NCBI GenBank assembly: GCA_017435385.1
Contig: JAFSFB010000006.1
Coordinates: 47,273-111,272 of the forward strand
DNA from: Clostridia bacterium
GTDB lineage: Bacteria > Bacillota > Clostridia > Oscillospirales > Acutalibacteraceae
Direction: 5' to 3'
Length of the DNA stretch: 64,000 nt
Position 1 is the stretch's first letter, and each line of letters begins with the position of its first letter. The notes under the pieces were generated by a model. It was not told where the DNA came from. It did not search any database and saw nothing but the letters and a program-made list of their open reading frames with translations. This document shows, in pieces, positions 7,856-15,768 of this stretch. Both the position numbers and the translations under genes were made by a program.

Positions 7856-9058
7856 TTAACGGGAGCGATTGCCGTTTGTGCGCTTCTTCATTTTTATCAG
7901 CGAGAAAATCATAATAACCGCAAAGGCATAGCCCACGGCATACAAAAGATATTCCGCATGCCAGATATCATATTTTTCGGGGTTAGCCATAACCTCGCCT
8001 GCTTCGTAATATGTCCAGCCCGTATAGTGGCATTCCGATACGATAAAAGCGGAAGGTATAATCAGAAGGTTGCGGATTCCCGTCAAGGTGAAATCCGGTC
8101 TTTCGTCTTTTCTTTTGATGAAGAAAACGGTGAAGAGTACGATGCTTGCCGCAAGGCAGAGTATTCCGAGAACGGCAACAACGATTGAAAGAATGTCGTT
8201 ATGAGGTTTGATTTCAAAATAAGGAGCAACGACAAAGAGAATGCCTGCAAGAACTGTCAGCGAAACCTGAACGGTGTTCATGACGGCTGTTTTTTCTTTG
8301 GGCAAGCCAAGCCTGAATTCGGGCTTGCGGTTTTCGGTTATCCAACCGCAAAAGGGCTTTCTGAATCTGAAAAACACAAAAACGAGAATAAAAACAACAA
8401 CGAGGAAAAACGATTCGAAATAACTTTGAAAGGTCAGAACGCTCTGCGGATTTGAGGAAGCTGTCAAAATCAGCGGAAGAGAGAGAAGAACAACGGAAAA
8501 AGCCGAAAAGAATGAAGCAAACGAGCCGTTGCCGAGAGTTTTTCTGAATTCCTCGCTCTGTGACTCCGATGCACGGCAGAAAAGTTCGTTTTCTTTAATA
8601 TCCTTTGCCTTTGTGACACCGAGAACGGTGATTGCGCATGCACAGATTTCAAAAAGGAGCATGATCGAAAAGCCTATGACGGGGCGATAAAAGCCGTATG
8701 AGATTCCGAACATGCAGACAAGACCGATAACGGAAACGGTTATAGAGATATAAACCATGGTTCTGATGCCCGAAACAGTTCTTCCGATAAGAGCTCTGAC
8801 CTGCTTTTCCGTTTTTCGGCTATCGGATTCAGCGGCTGAAACGCAGCCCGACCGTTCTCCTCTCAACAGCTCGTCGCAGGTTACGCCGAACATTTCTGCA
8901 ATAGCAGGCAGAAGCGAGATATCGGGAGAGCATTCATCTCTTTCCCAACGGCTGACTGCTTTGTTTGAAATATTAAGACGGTCGGCAACCTCCTGCTGAG
9001 TCATGCCGTTTGCTTTTCTCAATGCGGCGATGAATTGACCGAGTGTGTTTTTTGACAT
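7856..9058 (-). CDS. XRE-family regulator with a C-terminal membrane domain
   Basis: A 400-residue protein. Residues 1-70 are a classic helix-turn-helix of the Cro/C1 type (LGQFIAALRKANGMTQQEVA, then LNISNKAVSRWERDECSPD). The rest contains at least seven hydrophobic helices separated by short charged loops, so the DNA-binding domain would be held at the cytoplasmic face of the membrane. Such membrane-bound XRE regulators are frequent in Clostridia and often respond to envelope stress; the signal here is unknown. The start has a strong AAGGAGGA site. It is divergent from the B12 region, whose promoter lies ~180 nt upstream. Confidence 0.88.
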   Translation of the reverse strand: MSKNTLGQFIAALRKANGMTQQEVADRLNISNKAVSRWERDECSPDISLLPAIAEMFGVTCDELLRGERSGCVSAAESDSRKTEKQVRALIGRTVSGIRTMVYISITVSVIGLVCMFGISYGFYRPVIGFSIMLLFEICACAITVLGVTKAKDIKENELFCRASESQSEEFRKTLGNGSFASFFSAFSVVLLSLPLILTASSNPQSVLTFQSYFESFFLVVVFILVFVFFRFRKPFCGWITENRKPEFRLGLPKEKTAVMNTVQVSLTVLAGILFVVAPYFEIKPHNDILSIVVAVLGILCLAASIVLFTVFFIKRKDERPDFTLTGIRNLLIIPSAFIVSECHYTGWTYYEAGEVMANPEKYDIWHAEYLLYAVGYAFAVIMIFSLIKMKKRTNGNRSR

Positions 9059-9238
9059 AACGATTCCTCCTTGGGTTCTTTTCCGGTTTTATTCTACACG
9101 AACGGGAGTGAAAAATAAAGCCCGCAGAGCGAAAATCATTCCCGCAAAGCGAGAATATCCCGTTTTGACGCTGATTTGATATGCTCCGACTGCGGAATTT
9201 CAGAGAAATGTTCCGTTTCTTATAGCCTTCATTTAATC

Positions 9239-9267
9239 TTGACAACGCAGAAAACAGGTGTTATAAT
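9239..9267 (+). promoter_or_regulatory. Consensus sigma-A promoter of the first cobalamin operon
   Basis: TTGACA at 9239-9244, exactly 17 nt, then TATAAT at 9262-9267: a perfect match to the housekeeping consensus, ~40 nt upstream of the cobalamin riboswitch. Confidence 0.88.
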
Positions 9268-9306
9268 ATTTGATAGTTGAATATGGATTTATTAAGATAC
9301 GGTTTG

Positions 9307-9445
9307 AAAAGTTGTATGCTGAGTAAATTAAAAGGGAAATCAGGTTCGAATCCTGAACAACCGCCATTACTGTATTTGAAGCAGAGCTTATGCTTTATAT
9401 AAGTCAGAACACCTGCCGTGTCTTTTCAGGTTAATACACAACTTT
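9307..9445 (+). promoter_or_regulatory. Cobalamin riboswitch 1
   Basis: The conserved core can be read: AAAAGGGAAATCAGG and GAATCCTGAACAACCGCCATTACTG, then AAGTCAGAACACCTGCCGTG, which is the B12-box-like element (consensus GCCACTG plus AGxCAGGAxACCTGCC). A closing stem forms between AAAGTTGT at its start and ACAACTTT at 9438-9445. It precedes two secreted DUF4430 proteins. The aptamer is directly followed by a terminator hairpin, so ligand-dependent transcription termination is the likely mechanism. The 566-base gap between genes here (9059-9624) holds the promoter, this riboswitch and two terminators. Confidence 0.9.
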
Positions 9446-9454
9446 GGTGAGAAG

Positions 9455-9504
9455 AGTGCAACCGATTAACTGCTTGACAGCATATCGGGTTTGCGCTTTT
9501 TTTA
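9455..9504 (+). terminator. Riboswitch expression-platform terminator
   Basis: AGTGCAACCGAT (9455-9466) pairs imperfectly with ATCGGGTTTGCGCT (9484-9497), followed by a run of seven T. Confidence 0.75.
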
Positions 9505-9532
9505 TTGCTTTGTCGGGTTGTTTGTCTGTTGT

Positions 9533-9568
9533 ACTCTTTTAACTTTCTTGTTAAAAGGGTATTTTTTT
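9533..9568 (+). terminator. Second terminator-like hairpin before the B12 genes
   Basis: ACTCTTTTAAC / GTTAAAAGGGT with a TTTCTT loop and a following ATTTTTTTA tract. It stands in tandem with the riboswitch terminator and still upstream of the first gene, so it may add a second block on read-through or form an alternative structure. Confidence 0.65.
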
Positions 9569-9624
9569 ATGTTCAGAATCAGTGGCCGCTGTTTTGATAA
9601 AATTTATTTAAAGGAGTTTTCACA

Positions 9625-10395
9625 ATGAAAAAAACACTCGCAGTTATCCTTGCCTTCATTATGATTGCAGGATGCATGTCCTCTCTTGCCTTTGCCGAGG
9701 AAACCCCGACGGTTTTCGTAACCATCGCAAACAAAGGCGCTTTTGCAACGGCACAGATTGAAGTTGCCGTAACGGATATCGACGGTGATGACAAGCTTAC
9801 CGTAAACGATGCTCTCTATGCCGCACACGAAGCCTCTTATTCAGGCGGTGCTTCATCGGGCTACGGATATTATACCCACAAGGACTACGGTCTCTCACTG
9901 GGTAAGCTCTGGGGCGATACAAGCGGAAATTTCGGATACTATATCAATGATAAATCCTGCTGGGGTCTTGCTGACGAAGTCAAGGACGGCGACTATGTCA
10001 GTGCTTTTGTTTATTCTGACGGTAAATATTATTCGGATAAATACAGTTTTTTCACCGTCCGCAACATTTCGGTAAAGGCGAATTCCGATATCGAGCTGAC
10101 ACTCTGCTGTGCAGGCTATGATGCAAACTGGAATCCTGTAACTCTTCCCGTTGCGAATGCCGAAATCACCGTTGACGGTAAAGCAACAGGTGTGAAAACA
10201 GATGCAAACGGCAAGGCAACAATTCAGTTAAGCTCTTCGGGGGAATACCTTATCAGTGCGGTTTCGGATTCCGAAACACTTGTGCCTCCCGTTTGCGTTG
10301 CACAGGTAAGCGGCGGACTTTTCGCATCAATTATTTCAGCTGTGATCTCCCTGATAAACACAGTTATCAGTTTATTCCTTTCGCTCGTAAAGTAA
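9625..10395 (+). CDS. Secreted DUF4430-like candidate corrinoid-binding protein
   Basis: A 256-residue exported protein. Signal peptide at 1-25 (MKKTLAVILAFIMIAGCMSS, then LAFAEE). Residues ~28-145 form a DUF4430-like domain: VTDIDGDDKLTVNDALYAAH, GYGYYTHKDYGLS, then FGYYINDKSCWGLADEVKDG, equivalent to the 'GWxYxVNG...DGD' core of the transcobalamin C-terminal (PF14478) fold. Residues ~150-225 look like an Ig/carboxypeptidase-regulatory beta domain (VANAEITVDGKATG). The last ~27 residues are hydrophobic and end in Lys, a probable membrane anchor. It lies directly behind a cobalamin riboswitch and 3 nt before the next gene. Corrinoid binding is inferred from regulation and fold. Confidence 0.72.
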   Translation: MKKTLAVILAFIMIAGCMSSLAFAEETPTVFVTIANKGAFATAQIEVAVTDIDGDDKLTVNDALYAAHEASYSGGASSGYGYYTHKDYGLSLGKLWGDTSGNFGYYINDKSCWGLADEVKDGDYVSAFVYSDGKYYSDKYSFFTVRNISVKANSDIELTLCCAGYDANWNPVTLPVANAEITVDGKATGVKTDANGKATIQLSSSGEYLISAVSDSETLVPPVCVAQVSGGLFASIISAVISLINTVISLFLSLVK

Positions 10396-10398
10396 ACC

Positions 10399-12042
10399 AT
10401 GAATAAGACTCATAAACTGCTTTGGGTTATTCTCTCTATAATCGTTGCAGCGGTGAGTATTTTGCCTGCCGCCGCACACGGAGAATATTCAAACGGCATA
10501 ATCGGATATAATCTGCAAAAGTCATCTTTGCATTCCGTTCAGGAATGGATTGACGGCGATCTGACTGATGATGCGGGGTTGGGCTCCGAGTGGTATATTA
10601 TTGCTTTGAGCAAGCACGGTGATTATGATTTTTCAAATTACAATAACGCATTAAACAAATATCTTTCAAAAAATGAAGTGGGTTCCGCATCCTCACGTCT
10701 TAAATATGCTCTCACATATGTCGCAATTGGTGATAAAACAAACCCGTATATCAACAAAGCTCTCGGTAATTCAGTCGGAGAACAAGGAATAATGAGCCTT
10801 GTTTTCGGATTGCATTTGCTCAATAACGGCTGCAGGTGCGATGCTTATTCCGTTAACGGACTAATTGATGAACTGATTTCTTTGCAGCTTGCAGACGGCG
10901 GCTTTTCGGTTATGGGTGAATACGGTGACGTTGATGTGACGGCAATGACTGTTCAGGCGTTGGCGATTCACTATAACAGTAATTCTGCCGTCAAATCCGC
11001 TGTTGATGATGCACTCGATTTTCTTTCTGTCCGTCAGCTTGCAGACGGAGGATACTCGGCATACGGAGTTACTAACCCCGAAAGCTCGGCACAGGTTATA
11101 ATTGCGCTTTCTTCTTTGAAAATTGATGTTTGCAACGATGACAGATTCGTAAAAAACGGCAAAACGGTTTTTGACGGAATGAACAGTTTTCGCTTGGCTG
11201 ACGGAAGCTTTTGCCACAGAGAAGGCGGTGATTCCGATTCAACGGCAACATCTCAGGTTTTCAGCGCTTTAATTGCCTATGAAAACATGAAAAACTGCAA
11301 GTCATCATTCTATATTTTTAATCAGAATAAAAACGATTCCGAAGCAACAACCGATGCAATTATAACTGAAACAGTCGTTTCGCAATCAACGGTAGAAGCC
11401 GAAACATCAGTTTTTGTTGAGTACACTTCGGAAAGTGCAGGCATAACAATTGTCTCCGAATCCGATGCACAAAAAACGGAAACAGAGGAAACTCGTAAAG
11501 ACACAATCGGTTCAGCCGGATTGACAGTTATCTTAGTCTGTGCAATTTCAATACTGATGTGTGCCGTGCTTTTTGCAACAAAAAAGCATAAGTTCGCAGT
11601 GCTTGTTATTGTGGCGGCGGTTGCTGTTATTGCATTGTCTGCAGGAGTATACGGAGATAATGACACCGATACGATCGGCTCTGTTACCATAAGCATAAAC
11701 TGCGGCGTAATAAAAAATGAAAATAAAAGCTATATTCCCGAAAGCGGAGTCATTCTTGAAGAAACAGAGATTGAAATAGAAACCGGCGACACGGTTTACG
11801 ATGTTCTTGCCGAAGTCTGTAAAGAAAACGGAATTATTTTTTCTTCAAACATGGGATATATTGAAGGAATAAACAATATTTATGAGATGGATTTCGGCAA
11901 ATCATCAGGCTGGATATATTTTGTGAACGGAGAATCGCCGTCGATTGGCTGTGGCAATTATGAGCTTTCAGACGGCGATAATATTCAATGGCATTATACT
12001 TGCGATATGGGTAAAGACCTTGACATTGTTTTTGAAAAATAA
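10399..12042 (+). CDS. Transcobalamin/intrinsic-factor-like membrane protein (alpha-toroid + DUF4430)
   Basis: A 547-residue protein. Layout: signal peptide (1-27); an alpha/alpha-toroid region (~35-305) with three squalene-cyclase-type repeats, LQLADGGFS (~162), RQLADGGYS (~212) and FRLADGSFCH (~264); a Glu/Ser/Thr-rich linker (~310-370); a membrane hairpin of two helices (~373-393 and ~400-418) around KKHK; then a C-terminal DUF4430 domain (~428-547) with TGDTVYDVLAEVCKENGI, SGWIYFVNGESPSIGCG and LSDGDNIQWHYT. Animal intrinsic factor and transcobalamin have the same order (toroid then beta domain) and bind B12 between the two. With the cobalamin riboswitch upstream and an ECF transporter downstream, B12 capture at the cell surface is a strong inference. 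The gene is coupled to the previous one by a 3-nt gap. Confidence 0.8.
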   Translation: MNKTHKLLWVILSIIVAAVSILPAAAHGEYSNGIIGYNLQKSSLHSVQEWIDGDLTDDAGLGSEWYIIALSKHGDYDFSNYNNALNKYLSKNEVGSASSRLKYALTYVAIGDKTNPYINKALGNSVGEQGIMSLVFGLHLLNNGCRCDAYSVNGLIDELISLQLADGGFSVMGEYGDVDVTAMTVQALAIHYNSNSAVKSAVDDALDFLSVRQLADGGYSAYGVTNPESSAQVIIALSSLKIDVCNDDRFVKNGKTVFDGMNSFRLADGSFCHREGGDSDSTATSQVFSALIAYENMKNCKSSFYIFNQNKNDSEATTDAIITETVVSQSTVEAETSVFVEYTSESAGITIVSESDAQKTETEETRKDTIGSAGLTVILVCAISILMCAVLFATKKHKFAVLVIVAAVAVIALSAGVYGDNDTDTIGSVTISINCGVIKNENKSYIPESGVILEETEIEIETGDTVYDVLAEVCKENGIIFSSNMGYIEGINNIYEMDFGKSSGWIYFVNGESPSIGCGNYELSDGDNIQWHYTCDMGKDLDIVFEK

Positions 12043-12048
12043 TATAAT
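12020..12048 (+). promoter_or_regulatory. Consensus sigma-A promoter embedded in the preceding gene's 3' end
   Basis: TTGACA at 12020-12025 (inside the last codons of the toroid/DUF4430 gene), a 17-nt spacer that includes the stop codon, then TATAAT at 12043-12048. It gives the ECF transporter operon its own riboswitch-controlled transcript. Confidence 0.88.
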
Positions 12049-12050
12049 CA

Positions 12051-12185
12051 GACTACGGTTCGAAACGCTTAGCGGAGTAGATTAAAAGGGAAATCGGGTC
12101 AGAATCCCGAGCAACCGCCATTACCGTGTTTATGCTTAGGCATATCAGTCGGAACACCTGCCGTAACTTCGGTTTAATATCTTTT
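12051..12185 (+). promoter_or_regulatory. Cobalamin riboswitch 2
   Basis: A second aptamer closely similar to the first: TTAAAAGGGAAATCGGG, GAATCCCGAGCAACCGCC, ATTACCGTG, then CAGTCGGAACACCTGCCGTA. Stem arms differ by compensating changes (CAGG/CCTG in copy 1, CGGG/CCCG in copy 2), which supports a real RNA structure. It begins a few nucleotides after the -10 box and precedes the ECF transporter genes. Confidence 0.92.
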
Positions 12186-12207
12186 TGGATGGAAGAGTGC
12201 AGCCGAT

Positions 12208-12236
12208 TCAGAACCCGAATTTTCGGGTGAATTCTG
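12208..12236 (+). repeat. Hairpin between riboswitch 2 and its terminator
   Basis: TTCAGAACCCGAA pairs with TTCGGGTGAATTCTG (imperfect stem). It may be the anti-terminator or an accessory stem of the expression platform. Confidence 0.5.
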
Positions 12237-12255
12237 CTGTGTAATTATGTTTCTC

Positions 12256-12290
12256 ACTCTTTCGGCCGTCTGCGCTGAAAGAGTTTTTTG
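12256..12290 (+). terminator. Riboswitch 2 terminator
   Basis: ACTCTTTCGGC / GCGCTGAAAGAGT stem followed by TTTTTT, ending just before the ribosome binding site of the next ORF. Confidence 0.82.
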
Positions 12291-12303
12291 TTAGGTGGCA
12301 GAA

Positions 12304-12486
12304 ATGATAAATAATAAAAAGAAAGAATGGGCAATCGAAACTCTTCGTCAAAAAAGCGAAGAGATAGGAAGACTGCCTAAGAAAACCGATTTTGATGTGG
12401 TGACTCTGTCACGCATAAAAGCTTTTCTCGGTCCGTGGCCGAGAGCGTTGGAAGCGGCAGAGCTGAAAGAATCAAAGAAAAAGTGA
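12304..12486 (+). CDS. Small protein resembling a homing-endonuclease-associated repeat
   Basis: A 60-residue protein, first in the ECF operon. The ATG at 12304 is preferred because AGGTGG at 12293-12298 is spaced for it; a GTG at 12295 is in frame. Key residues: AIETLRQKSEEIGRLPKKTD and then IKAFLGPWPRALEAAEL. This matches the pattern of the HNH/homing-endonuclease-associated repeat ('aL..la..lGr.P...d...... i...FGsW..AL.aAGL'), a small helical DNA-binding-like unit. No nuclease domain is present. It ends 10 nt before EcfT. It could be a small regulator or an accessory factor of B12 uptake; no function is known to me. Confidence 0.6.
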   Translation: MINNKKKEWAIETLRQKSEEIGRLPKKTDFDVVTLSRIKAFLGPWPRALEAAELKESKKK

Positions 12487-12496
12487 CGGATAATTT

Positions 12497-13387
12497 ATGA
12501 AGCAAGACGCATTTTCAAAACTTCATCCTGCGGTGAATCTGCTTTTTTTCATCGGAGCGATAGCTTTCGGTGTTCTTCTGCAACACCCTGTTTATCTGCT
12601 TGCCGGTGTATTAGCAAGCGGAGCATATTATTTTATGCTGTGCGGCAGAAAAGGGATGAAAAATATATTGTTGACGATACCGCTTTTCGTGTTTATCACT
12701 CTTTTCAATCCGATCGTCAACACAAGAGGAGCAACGGTTCTTTTTACATATTTCGACAGACCCTATACCCTTGAAGCTCTGATTTACGGTGTAGTCGTTG
12801 CAGCAACCTTCGTATTGATGCTTTTGTGGTTCGGGTGCTACGGCAAAGTTCTCACGGGTGACAAATTCACCTGCCTTTTCGGAAATCTTGCGCCGTCGTT
12901 ATCTTTGCTCCTTGTTATGGTTTTCCGTATGATACCGAGTCTTTTACAGAAAGCAAAACAGATTATCGGGGTACGAAGTTCAATAGGCAAGGGAATAACC
13001 GAAAAATCATCAATAAAAGATAAACTGGGTTCGGGAATGACCGTTATCGGCGTTCTCACCTCATGGGCACTCGAGGGGAGCATAACAACAAGCGATTCAA
13101 TGCGCTCAAGGGGCTACGGAACGGCAAAGCGGACAAGCTTTATGGTTTACCGAATGACGAAAGCCGATTGGATTTTAACTGCAGTTATGCTTGCTTTGCT
13201 CGGCGTTATAATTATTTTCGCCGCAAACGGCGGAATGAATGCGGAGTTTCTGCCTGAAAGAAATATCGTTCCTGTCAACCGCTCAAATATAATCGGATTC
13301 ATCGCATATCTCGGATATCTTATGATTCCGACAGTAATGAATATCAAGGAGGCTATACAGTGGAGCATTTCAGAATCGAAAATTTAA
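12497..13387 (+). CDS. ecfT: ECF transporter transmembrane (T) component
   Basis: A 296-residue membrane protein with about six hydrophobic helices and a long cytoplasmic loop containing SSIGKGITEKSS (~160) and SDSMRSRGYG (~200). The latter is the Arg-Gly coupling motif with which EcfT proteins contact the ATPases. It connects ATP hydrolysis to toppling of the substrate-binding S component. It overlaps the ATPase gene by 28 nt. Position behind a cobalamin riboswitch indicates a dedicated (group I-like) B12 or corrinoid ECF transporter rather than a shared energy module (inference). Confidence 0.9.
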   Translation: MKQDAFSKLHPAVNLLFFIGAIAFGVLLQHPVYLLAGVLASGAYYFMLCGRKGMKNILLTIPLFVFITLFNPIVNTRGATVLFTYFDRPYTLEALIYGVVVAATFVLMLLWFGCYGKVLTGDKFTCLFGNLAPSLSLLLVMVFRMIPSLLQKAKQIIGVRSSIGKGITEKSSIKDKLGSGMTVIGVLTSWALEGSITTSDSMRSRGYGTAKRTSFMVYRMTKADWILTAVMLALLGVIIIFAANGGMNAEFLPERNIVPVNRSNIIGFIAYLGYLMIPTVMNIKEAIQWSISESKI

Positions 13388-15018
13388 GCTTTTCTTATCC
13401 CACATCAGAAAAGAAGTCACTTGATAAAGCATCCTTGAAGATCGGAAAAGGTGAATATCTCGTTCTCTGCGGAAAATCGGGAAGCGGAAAAACAACCCTT
13501 CTCAGACACTTGAAAACCGTTCTCACTCCGCACGGAAAAGGAAGCGGTGAAATTTATTTCAACGGTATTGCCTTGCAAGAGGTTGATAACCGTGAGCAGG
13601 CAGCAAAAATCGGCTATGTAATGCAGAATCCCGATGACCAGATTGTGACGGATAAGGTGTGGCATGAGCTTGCCTTCGGCCTTGAAAGTCTGGGATGCGA
13701 CCAAAAAACGATGCGTTCCCGTGTGGCGGAAATGGCGTGCTACTTCGGCATTCAGGATTGGTTTCACAGAGATGTTGCCGTTCTTTCGGGAGGTCAGAAG
13801 CAGCTTCTCAACCTCGCTTCAATTATGGCGATGCAGCCCGAGGTTCTCATTCTCGATGAGCCGACAAGCCAGCTTGATCCCATTGCCGCTTCGGATTTTC
13901 TCAATACAGTCAGAAAAATCAACACCGAGCTCGGAACGACCGTTATCATAACCGAGCACCGTCTTGAGGATATTTTTCCTTATGCAGACAGAGCGGTTGT
14001 GATGGACTCAGGCAAAATTATCGCCGATGACACGCCGAGAAATATCGGAAAGCTTCTTTTTGAACAGAATAATCACATGTTTACGGCTATGCCCACCCCC
14101 GTTCGTGTTTTTTACGGCACAAACGGCAGCGGTGACTGTCCTCTGACTGTCAGGGAAGGCAGAGCGTGGCTCAATAAAGAATTTGAAACCGAACCCGAAA
14201 TCAAGGAAATTCCTTGCAAAATTATCGGTGATGACATCGAAAATCCTGCATTGTCGCTCAAGGAATTATGGTTCAGATATGAAAAAGACACCCCAGATAT
14301 TCTCAGAGGTGTCAGCCTTGAGGTTCCGTCGGGCAGTATATCTGCAATAGTCGGCGGAAACGGTGCGGGCAAATCCACAACATTAAAGGCGGTCTGCGGA
14401 ATCTGTAAACCGTACCGAGGCAAGATAAAAATTTTCGGAAAACCTGTAAACAAATTCAGATCGGGTGAGCTTTTCGGAAACTGCATTTCAATGCTGCCGC
14501 AAGACCCGAAAAGTCTGTTTGTGAAAAACAAAGTCATTGATGAGCTTTCGGAAATGGCAAAAGATAAAAACAGGATAAATGAAATTGCCGAAATGTGTCA
14601 AATCACAGACCTTATGAACAATCATCCCTATGATTTGTCGGGCGGTGAACAGCAGAGAGTTGCTCTTGCAAAGGTTCTTCTCACCGAGCCGAAAATCCTT
14701 CTTCTTGATGAGCCGACAAAGGGCATGGACAGCTTCTTCAAAGAAACATTTGCGACTATACTCAACAAACTCAAAAATCAAGGCATAACAGTTCTTATGG
14801 TGTCGCACGATGTTGAATTCTGTGCAAAATATGCCGACCGAGTCAGCATGTTCTTCGACGGTCAGGTGCTGACAACCGACACTCCGCAGAAGTTTTTCGG
14901 CGGTAACAGCTTCTACACAACTGCGGCAAACCGCATGAGCAGGCACATTTTCAAAAATGCAGTTACTGCAGAAAATGTTGTTGAATTATACAGGAAAAAC
15001 AAGGGAGGAGCACGATGA
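13360..15018 (+). CDS. ECF transporter double ATPase (fused EcfA-EcfA')
   Basis: A 552-residue protein with two ABC nucleotide-binding domains in one chain. It starts at GTG 13360 after AAGGAGG, inside the end of the T gene. Domain 1 (1-~235): Walker A GKSGSGKTT, signature LSGGQKQ, Walker B LILDEPTSQLDP and switch His in TEHRLED. Domain 2 (~285-520): Walker A GGNGAGKSTT, signature LSGGEQQRVALAK, Walker B ILLLDEPTKGMD and VSHDVEF. Both sites look complete. ECF modules usually have two separate ATPases; fusion is known for some vitamin transporters (CbiO/YkoD-like). The stop overlaps the S-component start by 4 nt (ATGA). Confidence 0.93.
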   Translation: MEHFRIENLSFSYPTSEKKSLDKASLKIGKGEYLVLCGKSGSGKTTLLRHLKTVLTPHGKGSGEIYFNGIALQEVDNREQAAKIGYVMQNPDDQIVTDKVWHELAFGLESLGCDQKTMRSRVAEMACYFGIQDWFHRDVAVLSGGQKQLLNLASIMAMQPEVLILDEPTSQLDPIAASDFLNTVRKINTELGTTVIITEHRLEDIFPYADRAVVMDSGKIIADDTPRNIGKLLFEQNNHMFTAMPTPVRVFYGTNGSGDCPLTVREGRAWLNKEFETEPEIKEIPCKIIGDDIENPALSLKELWFRYEKDTPDILRGVSLEVPSGSISAIVGGNGAGKSTTLKAVCGICKPYRGKIKIFGKPVNKFRSGELFGNCISMLPQDPKSLFVKNKVIDELSEMAKDKNRINEIAEMCQITDLMNNHPYDLSGGEQQRVALAKVLLTEPKILLLDEPTKGMDSFFKETFATILNKLKNQGITVLMVSHDVEFCAKYADRVSMFFDGQVLTTDTPQKFFGGNSFYTTAANRMSRHIFKNAVTAENVVELYRKNKGGAR

Positions 15019-15722
15019 AAAAATCAAATATCGCAATGCTGATCGTGTTCCTTGCATTAATTCCGTTGACCTTGTTTCTCGGGGATAAGCTCCCGGGGAG
15101 GGGTTACTACATAACGGGCGTTCTTATCATAACCGAGCTTGCAGTTCCTTTCTTTATGATGTTTGAAAAAAGAAAACCTCAGGCGAGAGAGCTTGTTGTG
15201 CTGGCGGTTATGATCGCCCTTGCGGTTATCGGGCGTGTTGCGATCCCCATTCCCCATTTCAAGGCGGTGTTTGCGGTCATTATGCTGACGGGCATTGCTT
15301 TCGGACCCGAAGCGGGATTCATCGTCGGTGCAACAACCGCATTTGCAAGCAATTTTTTCTATGGACAAGGTGCGTATATGCCGTGGCAGATGATGGCTTA
15401 CGGTGCAGGCGGAATGCTTGCAGGCTTTGTGTTTATCAAAAACATAATTCCGAAAAAGCCGTGGATCATGGCGATATTCGGTTTTCTTGCGAATGTTTTC
15501 TGGATCGGTCCTCTGCTTGACACCTCGCATGTTTTCATCATGATGCCCGAAATCAGTTTTTCGTCATTTGCCGCATCCCTTGCATCGGGATTCCCCGTGA
15601 ATATAAGTCAGGGACTCAGCACGGCACTTATGATGTTCATTTTCGGGAAACCGCTTCTTGAAAAGCTTGACAGAGTAAAGCGGAAATACGGAATGCTGCA
15701 AAGCGAAACTGAAGCCTTATAA
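15015..15722 (+). CDS. ECF transporter substrate-binding (S) component, predicted B12/corrinoid
   Basis: A 235-residue integral membrane protein of about six or seven helices, last gene of the operon, translationally coupled to the ATPase. The segment LAVIGRVAIPIPHFKAVFAV and IAFGPEAGFIVGATTAFASN are typical of ECF S components ('aiaR......p.f....v..i..g.lfGp..G...G'). Two extra N-terminal helices precede this. CbrT, the known cobalamin ECF S component, is the nearest comparison by gene context. Specificity for cobalamin is inferred from the upstream B12 riboswitch and linked DUF4430 genes, not from a visible binding motif. Confidence 0.85.
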   Translation: MKKSNIAMLIVFLALIPLTLFLGDKLPGRGYYITGVLIITELAVPFFMMFEKRKPQARELVVLAVMIALAVIGRVAIPIPHFKAVFAVIMLTGIAFGPEAGFIVGATTAFASNFFYGQGAYMPWQMMAYGAGGMLAGFVFIKNIIPKKPWIMAIFGFLANVFWIGPLLDTSHVFIMMPEISFSSFAASLASGFPVNISQGLSTALMMFIFGKPLLEKLDRVKRKYGMLQSETEAL

Positions 15723-15723
15723 A

Positions 15724-15760
15724 AAAATGAAGCACACGGTCAACCGACCGTGTGCTTTGT
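15724..15760. terminator. Bidirectional terminator of the ECF operon and the 48-residue ORF
   Basis: Perfect stem AGCACACGGTC / GACCGTGTGCT with an AACC loop, with TTTGTTT on the right (plus strand) and a seven-A run on the left (T-run for the minus strand). Confidence 0.85.
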
Positions 15761-15768
15761 TTCAGCGA

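Noticed and set aside
9307..9445. tRNA or T-box leader
   Set aside because: GAATCCTGAACAACCGCCA looks superficially like a tRNA 3' end, but the rest matches the cobalamin aptamer and no cloverleaf can be drawn.
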